DNA of 6,155 nt from Bacillota bacterium (GTDB taxonomy: Bacteria; Bacillota; Dethiobacteria; DTU022), in assembly GCA_012727685.1 (NCBI GenBank), contig JAAYGO010000089.1:1-6155 (forward strand), read 5' to 3'. Every line of letters starts with the position of its first letter. Position 1 is the stretch's first letter. Under the pieces are notes generated by a model. The model saw only the letters and a list, made by a program, of their open reading frames with translations. It was not told the origin of the DNA and searched no databases. Positions 1-6,077 of the stretch are shown here, piece by piece. Both the position numbers and the translations under genes were made by a program.

Positions 1-876
1 CGCCAGGCGGACCATGATGAACTGCGCCGCCTCGTAGGCCGTCCAGAAAGGATCCGGCAGGCCGGGCACGGAAAAACCGGGCTCCAGGCCGCACAAGCCC
101 TTCATGAGCAGGATCGCTTTCTCCCGGGCGGCAAAAAGGGGCGCCAGGAAGGTGAGCCCGGAGAGCGCCGCTCCGCCTCCAAACAGGGCCAGGCCGCCGG
201 AAAGCCCGCCCTTAAAGAGGCAGGCCAGGGCGAGCAGCGCCAGCGCGATCGCCGGGGCGATTTTCAGGAAGGCCGCCGCGCGCCCGAGCTGTTCCAGGGA
301 TTCAAGCACCGCTGCGTCAACCCCGCCGGCCGCCGTATCGATCAGCACCAGTTTTTCAGGCAGCCCCAATCGCGCCATAAACTGCTTTACAAGCGCCTCG
401 TCGATCTCCAGGTGAGCCAGTGCCGGCGGCGCCGTGCGGCGCAACCCGGCCAGCAGCTCCGCTTCAAACACGGCCAGGGGTGTCCTTAAGTCCACGGCGA
501 TAGCCAGCCCGGGGCTTTCGCCGCGGATAAAAGCCGCGATGGCGCCGGCCGCCCCGTTTAACTGCTCCTCCAGCCAGGCCTCGCTGAGCGCAGCCTCGAG
601 CGCCTGCCGGACGATGCCCAGGTCGGTGTTGAGCAGCGGCTCCGTTTCCGCCTGTTTCTCCAGCGCGCCGAGCAGGCGGCCGCGCAAATAACCGGTCAGC
701 TCCAGCCTGGCCGTCAAATCTTGATAAAAGCGGGTTTCGAGCACGGTCCGCTGCAGGCCCAGGCCTGCCAGGCAGAACCAGCCGGTTATGAGCAGGGCTA
801 GCAGCAAGAGCGCCGCCGCCCAATCAAAACGCCGTCCTGACACCCTTCCCTCGCCCGCTCTTCGTGCCGCTACCAT
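1..876 (-). CDS. Unrecognised multi-pass membrane protein, partial (C-terminus cut by window edge)
   Basis: The frame is open without a stop for 292 codons from an ATG at 876 down to base 1, so the C-terminus lies outside the window. A basic N-terminus is followed by a hydrophobic segment at about residues 18-40, which reads as a signal anchor. Next comes a soluble, leucine- and glutamate-rich helical stretch (about 41-200), probably extracytoplasmic, containing FYQDL, LRGRLLGALEKQ and the phrase AIAAFIRGE. Two further hydrophobic segments follow at about 201-220 and 225-250. The ATG overlaps the TAA stop of the upstream LCP gene by one base (TAATG), and its GGAGG ribosome site lies inside the last LCP codons, so translation is probably coupled. 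I do not recognise a named family and see no catalytic motif. The context suggests an envelope role alongside the LCP transferase, but that is inference. The gene call is secure; the function is unknown. Confidence 0.85.
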   Translation of the reverse strand, partial: MVAARRAGEGRVSGRRFDWAAALLLLALLITGWFCLAGLGLQRTVLETRFYQDLTARLELTGYLRGRLLGALEKQAETEPLLNTDLGIVRQALEAALSEAWLEEQLNGAAGAIAAFIRGESPGLAIAVDLRTPLAVFEAELLAGLRRTAPPALAHLEIDEALVKQFMARLGLPEKLVLIDTAAGGVDAAVLESLEQLGRAAAFLKIAPAIALALLALACLFKGGLSGGLALFGGGAALSGLTFLAPLFAAREKAILLMKGLCGLEPGFSVPGLPDPFWTAYEAAQFIMVRLA

Positions 877-1820
877 TAAGGGGCAACCTCCATTTCGCTC
901 AGAAAAAGATTCTTGATCAGGCGGGCCGTTTCCGCCAGATCAGGCCGCCAGTAGCTGATGCCGTTGCGGTTATAGAACCAGCCGGGCACGATTGCCGTAG
1001 TCATGTTCGCTTCGCTAATCCCTTTGAGGCTGTAGGCCAGCCCGGCGGCTTCGACGAGGTCCAGGTTGGTATCGAGATGCTTCCAGGCCGCCAGCATGGT
1101 ATAAAAAGCGTCATCGAGCGGGCGCTTCGCCACTTCTTTGACCACGGCCTTGATAAAGCGCTGCTGCCGCATGACCCGGGAAATGTCGCCCAGGGGATCC
1201 CGGCGCGTCCTAACAACGGCGAAAGCGGCGCCGCCGTCCAAAAGCTGCAGCCCCGGCTCGAGGCGCAAGCCGCTCGATTCGATCACCCGGTCCACTTCAA
1301 ATTCGACCCCGCCCAGAAGATCGACAATATCCTTGACGGCCAGGTAGTTCAGGCCAATATAGTAATCGACCGTAATGCCGGTAAACTGCTCCACCGTTTC
1401 CACCAGCAGCGGCGCCCGGCCAAAAGCGTAAGAATGGTTGATCTTATCGTCGCCGGGCCGTCCCGGGATGACCACCAGCGTATCGCGGGGGATGGAAAGC
1501 AAAGATGCTGTTTTAGAGCGCGGATCAGCCTTGACCAAAACAATGGTGTCAGCCCGCCCGACTCCCGGGCGCACGGTGCCGCCGACCCACTCGCCGGCAT
1601 CAACGCCGTAGATGAGAAAAGTAACCGGTTCGAGAGGCTCGCCGCCCCCCCACAGCGCCGCCGGGGAAACGCGGCCGGCGCTCTCCACCATGAAGCGGGC
1701 CACCCGTTTAAACGAAGCGCCAAAGATAAAGAGAGAATAGGCGGCCAGGACAAAAAAAACGAGCAAGGCCAAGGCCAGTGCAGCGGGCAGCACTTTTTTT
1801 CTAATTACAGTGCCAACCAT
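876..1820 (-). CDS. LytR-CpsA-Psr (LCP) family cell-wall glycopolymer transferase
   Basis: A 314-residue protein with a short basic N-terminus and one membrane anchor (about residues 10-35), followed by an extracytoplasmic LCP domain (about 65-230). Visible family motifs in order are LIYGVD (69-74), GRADTIVLVK (88-97, with R89 and D91), SIPRDT (109-114), KINHSYA (126-132), GLNYLAVKDIVDLLGGV (156-172) and RTRRDPLGDISRVMRQQ (204-220). These include the conserved Arg and Asp residues that bind the polyprenyl pyrophosphate and metal in known members. LCP enzymes transfer anionic glycopolymers such as teichoic acid or capsule from an undecaprenyl carrier to peptidoglycan at the outer membrane face. 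The substrate cannot be told from sequence, so no specific gene symbol (tagU, cpsA) is given. There is no LytR_C-type extension and the length is normal. The ATG is supported by GGAGG at 1832-1836, eleven bases upstream. The gene leads a two-gene unit with the membrane protein. Confidence 0.95.
   Translation of the reverse strand: MVGTVIRKKVLPAALALALLVFFVLAAYSLFIFGASFKRVARFMVESAGRVSPAALWGGGEPLEPVTFLIYGVDAGEWVGGTVRPGVGRADTIVLVKADPRSKTASLLSIPRDTLVVIPGRPGDDKINHSYAFGRAPLLVETVEQFTGITVDYYIGLNYLAVKDIVDLLGGVEFEVDRVIESSGLRLEPGLQLLDGGAAFAVVRTRRDPLGDISRVMRQQRFIKAVVKEVAKRPLDDAFYTMLAAWKHLDTNLDLVEAAGLAYSLKGISEANMTTAIVPGWFYNRNGISYWRPDLAETARLIKNLFLSEMEVAP
887..891 (-). promoter_or_regulatory. Ribosome binding site of the membrane protein gene, inside the LCP gene
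   Basis: Reads GGAGG on the minus strand, ten bases before the ATG at 876. It sits within the final codons of the LCP gene (Met-Glu-Val-Ala-Pro-stop). Together with the one-base stop/start overlap, it fixes the start of the downstream gene and points to translational coupling. Confidence 0.75.
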
Positions 1821-1860
1821 GCCCAGCCTTACCTCCCCCTAGAATGTTTGGTCGCGGTTG

Positions 1861-1891
1861 AAAAAAAAAAGACGCAGATACAAATCTATCT
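1861..1891 (-). promoter_or_regulatory. T10 tract behind a weak hairpin in the LCP leader
   Basis: In the LCP transcript direction, a 5-bp stem AGATA/TATCT (1887-1891 with 1876-1880, loop 1881-1886) can be extended by a mismatch and two GC pairs. It is followed almost at once by an uninterrupted run of ten T (1870 down to 1861). This resembles a weak intrinsic terminator or attenuator in the leader. It sits very close to the proposed transcription start, so it could equally be an AT-rich spacer or a slippage-prone homopolymer. Confidence 0.25.
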
Positions 1892-1899
1892 TCGCTTAT

Positions 1900-1928
1900 A
1901 TTTTCGATGCCGTCTCCATAATTCCTGC
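1900..1928 (-). promoter_or_regulatory. Candidate sigma-H-type promoter for the LCP unit
   Basis: On the minus strand, GCAGGAATT (1920-1928) fits the sigma-H -35 consensus RnAGGAwWW at every position. An 11-base spacer is followed by ATCGAAAAT (1900-1908), which fits the -10 consensus RnnGAATww with one mismatch (GAAA for GAAT). No convincing sigma-A pair is visible nearby. Transcription would start near 1893, giving a leader of about 70 bases before the LCP start codon. The match is by eye to the Bacillus consensus and the sigma-H assignment is inference. It would place the LCP unit under stationary-phase or early-sporulation control. Confidence 0.45.
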
Positions 1929-1965
1929 AAATCTTTTACTGTTTCAGTCGAAATTAAGGTAACCG

Positions 1966-2013
1966 GCGAAAATAATGGTTGCTGCAGGCGGCCCACAGGC
2001 GGCTGCAGCAACC
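1966..2013 (-). terminator. Intrinsic terminator of the protease gene
   Basis: GGTTGCTGCAG at 1977-1987 and CTGCAGCAACC at 2003-2013 form a perfect 11-bp stem around a 15-base loop that can itself pair GCC with GGC. On the minus strand the stem is followed by ATTATTTT, a T-rich tail. It lies 53 bases beyond the stop codon of the protease gene, so it most likely ends that transcript and separates it from the LCP unit. The plus-strand side has no T run. Confidence 0.65.
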
Positions 2014-2066
2014 GCGCCTAAATTTAAAATGCAACAGCCGGATCTATTCCCACAGCCTATTAATCT

Positions 2067-3350
2067 TTACCACTTAGAGACCGTCCAGGTGAAGGAATCG
2101 ATTATCTCCAGGCCGTAGGCTTCGGCGACGAGCTCTTCCGACAGATCATAAGCCTGCAGGTCGTAGGTGCCGGGCGGAACGAAGAAGACCCGCGCCCCGG
2201 TGCCGGGGGGGATTATTTCCCTGCTGGCGAGCCAGTCATAACCCCAGTCATCGCTCGTGCCGGGCGAAATAAACATGTAGGCGATTTCAAAATCCGACTC
2301 GTTTAGCACGACCAGGGGAACGAGGCCCGCCCCCCCGATTTCAACCCGGGCATGGCCGGTAATATCCCAGTCCGTATGCAGCACGTAATCGTTGCAGTCG
2401 GTGATCATCAGATCGTAGAATCCCCGGTCCATGGTAATCGTGTGGCGATCGCCCGGGGCAATGACGCGATCGCCCAGGAGATCTTCACCCCAATCATCGG
2501 AGTCGCTCTCCGAGATATAGACAAAGCAAATGATGAAATCATCGCTGCCGTTGATGATCTCCACTGATAATGCATCGGCCCTTCCTTCCGGCGAAGCGCC
2601 TCCAGGCTGAATTCCGCCGGCAAACACCTCCGCCACGCTAGAAGATGGTTCCGCAGGAGCGCTGTCGAGAAGCTGTTTAAGCGTATCAACCGGAATGGCA
2701 AAATTAAGATTTTGCCCGCTTATATAGGTGAGAGTATTAATCCCGATCACTTCGCCGCGCATATTGAGCAGGGGGCCGCCGCTGCTCCCTTCCGAGATGG
2801 GGGCGGTGGTCTGGATCAGGTCCAGGCCCAGATCCGGATCATAACGAATTGAACTGACGATCCCATTGGAAACCGTTCCTTTTAAACCTTCCGGGTTGCC
2901 CAGGGCAACGACTGCTTCCCCCGGATTAACGGAATCGAGCCCCCGGCCAAGGGGCAAAGCCTTCAACCCGTCCGCTTCCACCTTTAAGACAGCCAGATCC
3001 CATTCCGGATCGGCGGCAAGCACCAGCACGTCACTATAAACCTGGCCGCCGATCTCAACCGTTGCCGAAGCGGCTCCTTCCAAAACGTGATAGTTGGTAA
3101 CGATTAAGCCGTCGGAGCGAATCACAAAACCCGATCCTAAGGAATACATTCCGGGATCTATGGCACTGGGGGCTTCAATATAGGCAAGAGACTGGCCGCC
3201 CATCGCGGCCAGCTCTTCTAATGTATATTCCTTTTGCCCGGTAGCGGCAGGCGCAAGGTCATCCATGCAACCCGGTAAAACAACCAATAAAGTGATGCTC
3301 AAAAAAACGAAACAGGCTGATAATTTCATTCTCTTTTGAACGGGGCTCAC
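2067..3350 (-). CDS. Lipoprotein trypsin-like serine protease (S1C, HtrA/DegP type) with two C-terminal repeats
   Basis: A 427-residue protein. A basic N-terminus, a hydrophobic stretch and the lipobox LPGC (C28) mark a signal peptidase II lipoprotein anchored outside the membrane. The protease domain spans about 70-228. His88 lies in TNYHV, Asp118 in DPEWDLAVLK and Ser190 in EGSSGGPL, giving a complete catalytic triad; ALGNPEG and NFAIP are also typical of S1C proteases. A Ser/Pro/Gly-rich linker (about 229-260) leads to two tandem modules (about 262-340 and 343-427). Both carry N-S-D, an SDDWG (285-288 and 366-370 region), I-PG and G-YDL motifs. No PDZ domain is recognisable. Its likely role is extracytoplasmic protein quality control or processing; the target is unknown. 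The GTG start is chosen because GGAGG lies eight bases upstream, whereas the internal ATG (residue 8) has only a poor site. It lies 109 bases downstream of the vanZ-like gene, and no clear promoter of its own is visible. Confidence 0.93.
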   Translation of the reverse strand: MSPVQKRMKLSACFVFLSITLLVVLPGCMDDLAPAATGQKEYTLEELAAMGGQSLAYIEAPSAIDPGMYSLGSGFVIRSDGLIVTNYHVLEGAASATVEIGGQVYSDVLVLAADPEWDLAVLKVEADGLKALPLGRGLDSVNPGEAVVALGNPEGLKGTVSNGIVSSIRYDPDLGLDLIQTTAPISEGSSGGPLLNMRGEVIGINTLTYISGQNLNFAIPVDTLKQLLDSAPAEPSSSVAEVFAGGIQPGGASPEGRADALSVEIINGSDDFIICFVYISESDSDDWGEDLLGDRVIAPGDRHTITMDRGFYDLMITDCNDYVLHTDWDITGHARVEIGGAGLVPLVVLNESDFEIAYMFISPGTSDDWGYDWLASREIIPPGTGARVFFVPPGTYDLQAYDLSEELVAEAYGLEIIDSFTWTVSKW

Positions 3351-3373
3351 GAGAGATCCCTCCCCAACTGATT

Positions 3374-3410
3374 AAAAACGCCTGCCCAAAATGATGAGCG
3401 GCTTGCGGCG
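3374..3410 (-). terminator. Weak possible terminator after the vanZ-like gene
   Basis: On the minus strand, CGCCGC (3405-3410) can pair with GCAGGCG (3379-3385) with one bulged A across a 19-base loop, followed directly by TTTTT (3374-3378). The long loop and short stem make it a weak candidate. If it works, the protease needs its own promoter; if not, the protease is probably read through from the vanZ-like gene. Confidence 0.3.
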
Positions 3411-3459
3411 AAATCGGCACTGTTTAATGGCGGGAGCAGAAGAGCCGGCCCTCTGGCAT

Positions 3460-3897
3460 TTATTCCTCACCCTCCCCATGGGAGACCGGCCGGCCTTCCG
3501 CTCTTGCCCGGGCCAATTTTTCCCTAAAATAGACGATCAGGCGGCAGGCTCCCGCAGCAGCAGCCGCTCCGGCCCCATCCACGAGCACATCGGACCATGC
3601 CGGTTCCCGGCCGGGAACAAAATACTGGTGCAGTTCGTCGCTGCAGCCGTAAAGAACGGCGCACAGCACGGCCCCCACGGCCGCCCGCGTGGACCATTGC
3701 CTGAAACCGCCCGCCAGGGCCCGGTATAAGAGCAGCGACAGCAAGGCATAACCGCCGAAATGTCCAATCTCCGCTGTAAAGGGAAACTTTTGCAGCACCG
3801 GCGTGCCTGCGGGCTGGGCGGAAAAGAAAAAAATCAGCGCCATCTGTGCCAACACCGGGGACCATAAGGATAGAAGATGCTTCGCGGACTGTTTCAT
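3460..3897 (-). CDS. VanZ-like family membrane protein
   Basis: A 145-residue, mostly hydrophobic protein with about four membrane segments (roughly residues 13-27, 47-62, 72-86 and 104-124). Family hallmarks are FFFSAQP (23-29), GHFGGYALLSLLLYRAL (45-61) and especially SDELHQYFVPGR (86-97), followed by D103 and D107 in SDVLVDGAGA. VanZ of Tn1546 gives low-level teicoplanin resistance, but most chromosomal relatives in Firmicutes have no proven role, so a resistance function should not be assumed. The tail (125-145) is charged and probably cytoplasmic. The ATG at 3897 is preceded two codons upstream by an in-frame TAA, so no longer start exists. No good ribosome site sits at normal distance; the nearest purine run (AAGGGAAA) is about 20 bases away. 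A TATAAT element at 3925-3930 would give a very short leader. Confidence 0.92.
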   Translation of the reverse strand: MKQSAKHLLSLWSPVLAQMALIFFFSAQPAGTPVLQKFPFTAEIGHFGGYALLSLLLYRALAGGFRQWSTRAAVGAVLCAVLYGCSDELHQYFVPGREPAWSDVLVDGAGAAAAAGACRLIVYFREKLARARAEGRPVSHGEGEE

Positions 3898-3924
3898 CGA
3901 TTAGAACAACAAGCTTTCCCTTTT

Positions 3925-3930
3925 ATTATA
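3925..3930 (-). promoter_or_regulatory. -10 element of the vanZ-like gene promoter
   Basis: A perfect TATAAT on the minus strand, 27 bases before the ATG at 3897. The matching -35 region is poor (AACGTT or CGTTTT at 16-18 bases). Transcription would start about seven bases later, leaving a leader of only some 20 bases, within which no clear Shine-Dalgarno sequence is placed at normal distance. Confidence 0.5.
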
Positions 3931-4019
3931 TTCCCCTGCCAAAGGTAAAACGTTAAAAATCAAAGTCTCTTTTTATTCGCCGCCATGGCACCTTTTCCCT
4001 GCCGGGACGCCTCCGGTCA

Positions 4020-4048
4020 TTGCCGGGCTAGCCAGGATATGCTATAAT
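4020..4048 (+). promoter_or_regulatory. Extended -10 sigma-A promoter of the lipoprotein gene
   Basis: TTGCCG (4020-4025), a 17-base spacer, then TATAAT (4043-4048), with TGC directly before it (4040-4042) making an extended -10. Transcription should start near 4055, giving a leader of about 47 bases. The spacer begins with an 8-base palindrome GGCTAGCC (4026-4033), which could be a protein-binding site but is short enough to be chance. Confidence 0.75.
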
Positions 4049-4101
4049 AGGCAGCAATTACGAAAAGGAGCAAACCAGAAACAGAAGGGAGCAGAGATGA
4101 A

Positions 4102-4755
4102 GTGAGGAGAGATAAATGGCTTTGCGTAGCCGCGCTGCTCTTCATCGTGCTACTGCTTTTCATGCCGGCCGGCTGCGGCGCCCCCGAGGAGGAGGCTGGG
4201 GGGAACCAGCCAGGCGATGCGGCTGCGGAAGAAGGTGATCCGGGCAAAGAAGCGGCAGGGGAAGAGCAGCCCGGTGACTCCGAAAACGGGGAAGGGGCAA
4301 AGGAAGGCTACTTTTACCCGCGGATCTACGAGGGGACCCTGCGCCTTTCCACCGGCGATGTGATTGCCGGGATTGCTGCCTCGGAATCGGTTCCAGGCTT
4401 TACCCACGAGCTAACCCCGGATTATACTTACAGCGGCGAGCTGAAGTGGCTGGCCCCGGGAGCCGATGTGCTGGCCGTGGAATGGGCCGAGCTGACCTTC
4501 AAGGTGGACGATTACTACCTCGAGGAGACGGATGAAAACTTCACTTTCGAGGTGAATATCCGCATCGAAGACTTTTTCGGCAATAACCCGGCCTCCGGCC
4601 CGGGCATCGATTCGTACGAACTGGATATCGTGGAAAACATAAACGGCTTCGAGATCGCCATCTCCCGGATCACGCTGGGCAAGCAGCAGGAAAGCACGGA
4701 GGGCAAACTGATCGACTACGTGGCCCTGGAAGTGGAGATGCGCAATACCAGGTAA
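4102..4755 (+). CDS. Putative lipoprotein of unknown function
   Basis: A 217-residue protein. Residues 1-24 form a lipoprotein signal (basic MRRDK, hydrophobic core, then PAGC with C25). The -3 residue is Pro, which is unusual for a lipobox, so lipidation is likely but not certain. Residues 26-69 form a low-complexity acidic linker rich in Glu, Gly, Ala and Pro. Residues 70-217 form a compact domain with alternating hydrophobic residues that reads as mostly beta strand (EGTLRLSTGDVIAGIAAS, FTFEVNIRIEDFFG, YELDIVENINGFEIAISRI, DYVALEVEMR). I recognise no family and no catalytic signature. The GTG start is supported by GGGAG ten bases upstream and begins the signal peptide at a sensible place. 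An ATG five bases upstream is in another frame and stops after two codons. The gene has its own promoter and terminator, so it appears to be monocistronic. It is read divergently from the vanZ-like gene and convergently with the CofE-like gene. Confidence 0.82.
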   Translation: MRRDKWLCVAALLFIVLLLFMPAGCGAPEEEAGGNQPGDAAAEEGDPGKEAAGEEQPGDSENGEGAKEGYFYPRIYEGTLRLSTGDVIAGIAASESVPGFTHELTPDYTYSGELKWLAPGADVLAVEWAELTFKVDDYYLEETDENFTFEVNIRIEDFFGNNPASGPGIDSYELDIVENINGFEIAISRITLGKQQESTEGKLIDYVALEVEMRNTR

Positions 4756-4782
4756 ATAAGCGGTGCTATACTAAAATGAAGC

Positions 4783-4812
4783 GGGGCTGCCCTTTGGAGG
4801 TAGCCCCTTTTT
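4783..4812 (+). terminator. Intrinsic terminator of the lipoprotein gene
   Basis: GGGGCTGCC (4783-4791) pairs with GGTAGCCCC (4799-4807) in a 9-bp stem with one G-U pair and a 7-base loop, followed by TTTTT (4808-4812). It lies 27 bases after the stop at 4755. On the opposite strand the tail is only moderately T-rich, so it may serve the convergent CofE-like gene weakly. Confidence 0.85.
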
Positions 4813-4830
4813 ATCAATCCAGATTCCCGG

Positions 4831-4874
4831 TGTCATCCCTTGATGTCAACCGAAGAGCCTTCATGTCATCCCTT
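4831..4874. repeat. Short direct repeat between the convergent genes
   Basis: TGTCATCCCTT occurs at 4831-4841 and again at 4864-4874, a 33-base period. Partial echoes (GATGTCAAC at 4842-4850 and ATATCATCC at 4875-4883) lie beside the copies. The repeat lies in the 136-base gap between the lipoprotein gene and the CofE-like gene. No function is apparent, and two copies of 11 bases may be only a local duplication. Confidence 0.5.
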
Positions 4875-4891
4875 ATATCATCCTAAAAATT

Positions 4892-6058
4892 TTAACTCAA
4901 AAAACCTTTAATCAGCACCACCGGGGTGCCGGCATCGGCTGAACCGCTCACCAGGTCGGCCAGGCTGGCCAGCACATCCTCCAGCCGGCGCGGTGTGGTC
5001 CCTTCTTTAATCATGCTGTCGGCGCTCGACGAACGCATCTTCTCTTCGGCCAGGATCTGCTCGATTTCGGAGGCGCATTTGCCATGTTCATAATAGTAAA
5101 GATCCGCCAGGTATTTCAGCTTGATCCCTTCGCGAAAAGTGTTGAGCCCGTCCGTGGCGGCAAAGGCCGTCTTCGGATCCGCCAGCTCGTAAATGCCGGT
5201 AGTCGGATCGCGATAGGCGCCGTCCCCGTAAATGAGCACCTCTGCGCTGACGCCCAGCTCCTCTTTCAGGCGGCGCTGCAGTTCGCGCACCAGCCGCTCC
5301 CCGTCGCGGGGTGCCAGCTTTAACTTGCCGCAGGCCGACATGTTGCTGCCGAGGAGCCCCCATTCCGAACTGGCCTCACCCGTCGTGCAAAGCTCATCCA
5401 GGCTCACGCAGTTGTCAAACATCTTTTTGATCGCCTGCCTGGTCTTAGCCCGGTTATGAATGTTGGCGGCGATCACCCCGTCGGGTTCATATTCCACCAC
5501 GCGCGCCGGATCATTGCAGAGATAGATAACCGGCCTGGCCCCCGCCGCCTCGATAATCTCGCGGTAGAGGCGGATATAGTTTACACCGGTGATCGGGTGC
5601 TTAAAATCGCTCCCCTCCAGGTCGCCGGCGCTGATCAAGTCGCGGTTCAGGTCCTTGCAAAAATCAGCAGAAACCACCTGGTTGCCTACTTCATCACACG
5701 GGAAAGAAAACTGCACCACCACCTCGCCCCCGGGGACCGCCTCGGCAATACCTTGCAAAATCATGGCGAAGCGGTTCCGGCTGGCGATGGGGAAGACAAC
5801 GGCCACCCGCCCCTTGTCGGGGAGGCGCAGCCTATTTTTCACCTCCCGGGCAATATCAGCCGTCGTTACATAGTTATTCTGCGCCCGGGCTACCACCGAT
5901 TCGGTGATGGCGATAATATCGCCGTCCTCCAGAAGATCGTCCCTGCAGCAGTCGACGAGCCGATCAAAAACCTTGTCAATTATCTGCATCCCCGGTAGGA
6001 TGACACCCATTTTTAACCCGATCGCCATAGGCCCCACGTATTCCGGTAATCTTGACAT
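4892..6058 (-). CDS. CofE-like protein (coenzyme F420-0:L-glutamate ligase family), enlarged form
   Basis: A 388-residue protein. Its N-terminal half resembles the CofE/F420_ligase fold: LKMGVILPGMQIIDKVFDRL near residues 15-34, DGDIIAITESVVARAQ (45-60), and later IYGDGAYRDPTTGIYELADP (276-295), which occupies the place of the catalytic-loop region in CofE. Family members add glutamate to a lactyl-phospho carrier through a gamma-glutamyl bond, using GTP and a divalent metal. At 388 residues it is much longer than archaeal CofE (about 250), with a helical, charged C-terminal region after about residue 315. No signal peptide or membrane segment is seen, so it is cytosolic. Similar long CofE-like proteins occur in Firmicutes that are not known to make F420, so the substrate is uncertain. 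It could be another amide ligase or have lost activity. The ATG at 6058 has GGGAG eight bases upstream. No other F420 gene is in the window. Confidence 0.85.
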   Translation of the reverse strand: MSRLPEYVGPMAIGLKMGVILPGMQIIDKVFDRLVDCCRDDLLEDGDIIAITESVVARAQNNYVTTADIAREVKNRLRLPDKGRVAVVFPIASRNRFAMILQGIAEAVPGGEVVVQFSFPCDEVGNQVVSADFCKDLNRDLISAGDLEGSDFKHPITGVNYIRLYREIIEAAGARPVIYLCNDPARVVEYEPDGVIAANIHNRAKTRQAIKKMFDNCVSLDELCTTGEASSEWGLLGSNMSACGKLKLAPRDGERLVRELQRRLKEELGVSAEVLIYGDGAYRDPTTGIYELADPKTAFAATDGLNTFREGIKLKYLADLYYYEHGKCASEIEQILAEEKMRSSSADSMIKEGTTPRRLEDVLASLADLVSGSADAGTPVVLIKGFLS

Positions 6059-6077
6059 CTAGTTCACTCCCGCGCAA

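Noticed and set aside
104..823. Several open frames on both strands at the left edge
   Set aside because: They overlap the 292-codon open frame that starts at 876 with a proper ribosome site and a membrane-protein composition. Their own translations are Arg/Ala/Ser/Pro-rich, typical of out-of-frame reading of GC-rich DNA.
864..2021. Long plus-strand open frame (385 codons) opposite the LCP gene
   Set aside because: It lies fully antisense to an unmistakable LCP gene, runs through the LCP promoter and the terminator hairpin, has no recognisable domain, and is explained by the GC-rich codon pattern of the real gene.
3460..3897. Glycopeptide resistance determinant
   Set aside because: The protein is VanZ-like, but no vanHAX, vanRS or vanY genes accompany it. 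Lone VanZ-like genes are common in Firmicutes without a shown resistance role.
4770..4775. TATACT preceded by TGC, resembling an extended -10, just after the lipoprotein gene
   Set aside because: It has no -35 partner, sits directly before a strong terminator and has no gene downstream on that strand.
5456..5998. Plus-strand open frame of 180 codons inside the CofE-like gene
   Set aside because: It is antisense to a well-supported gene, has no ribosome site in keeping with the others and no family resemblance.
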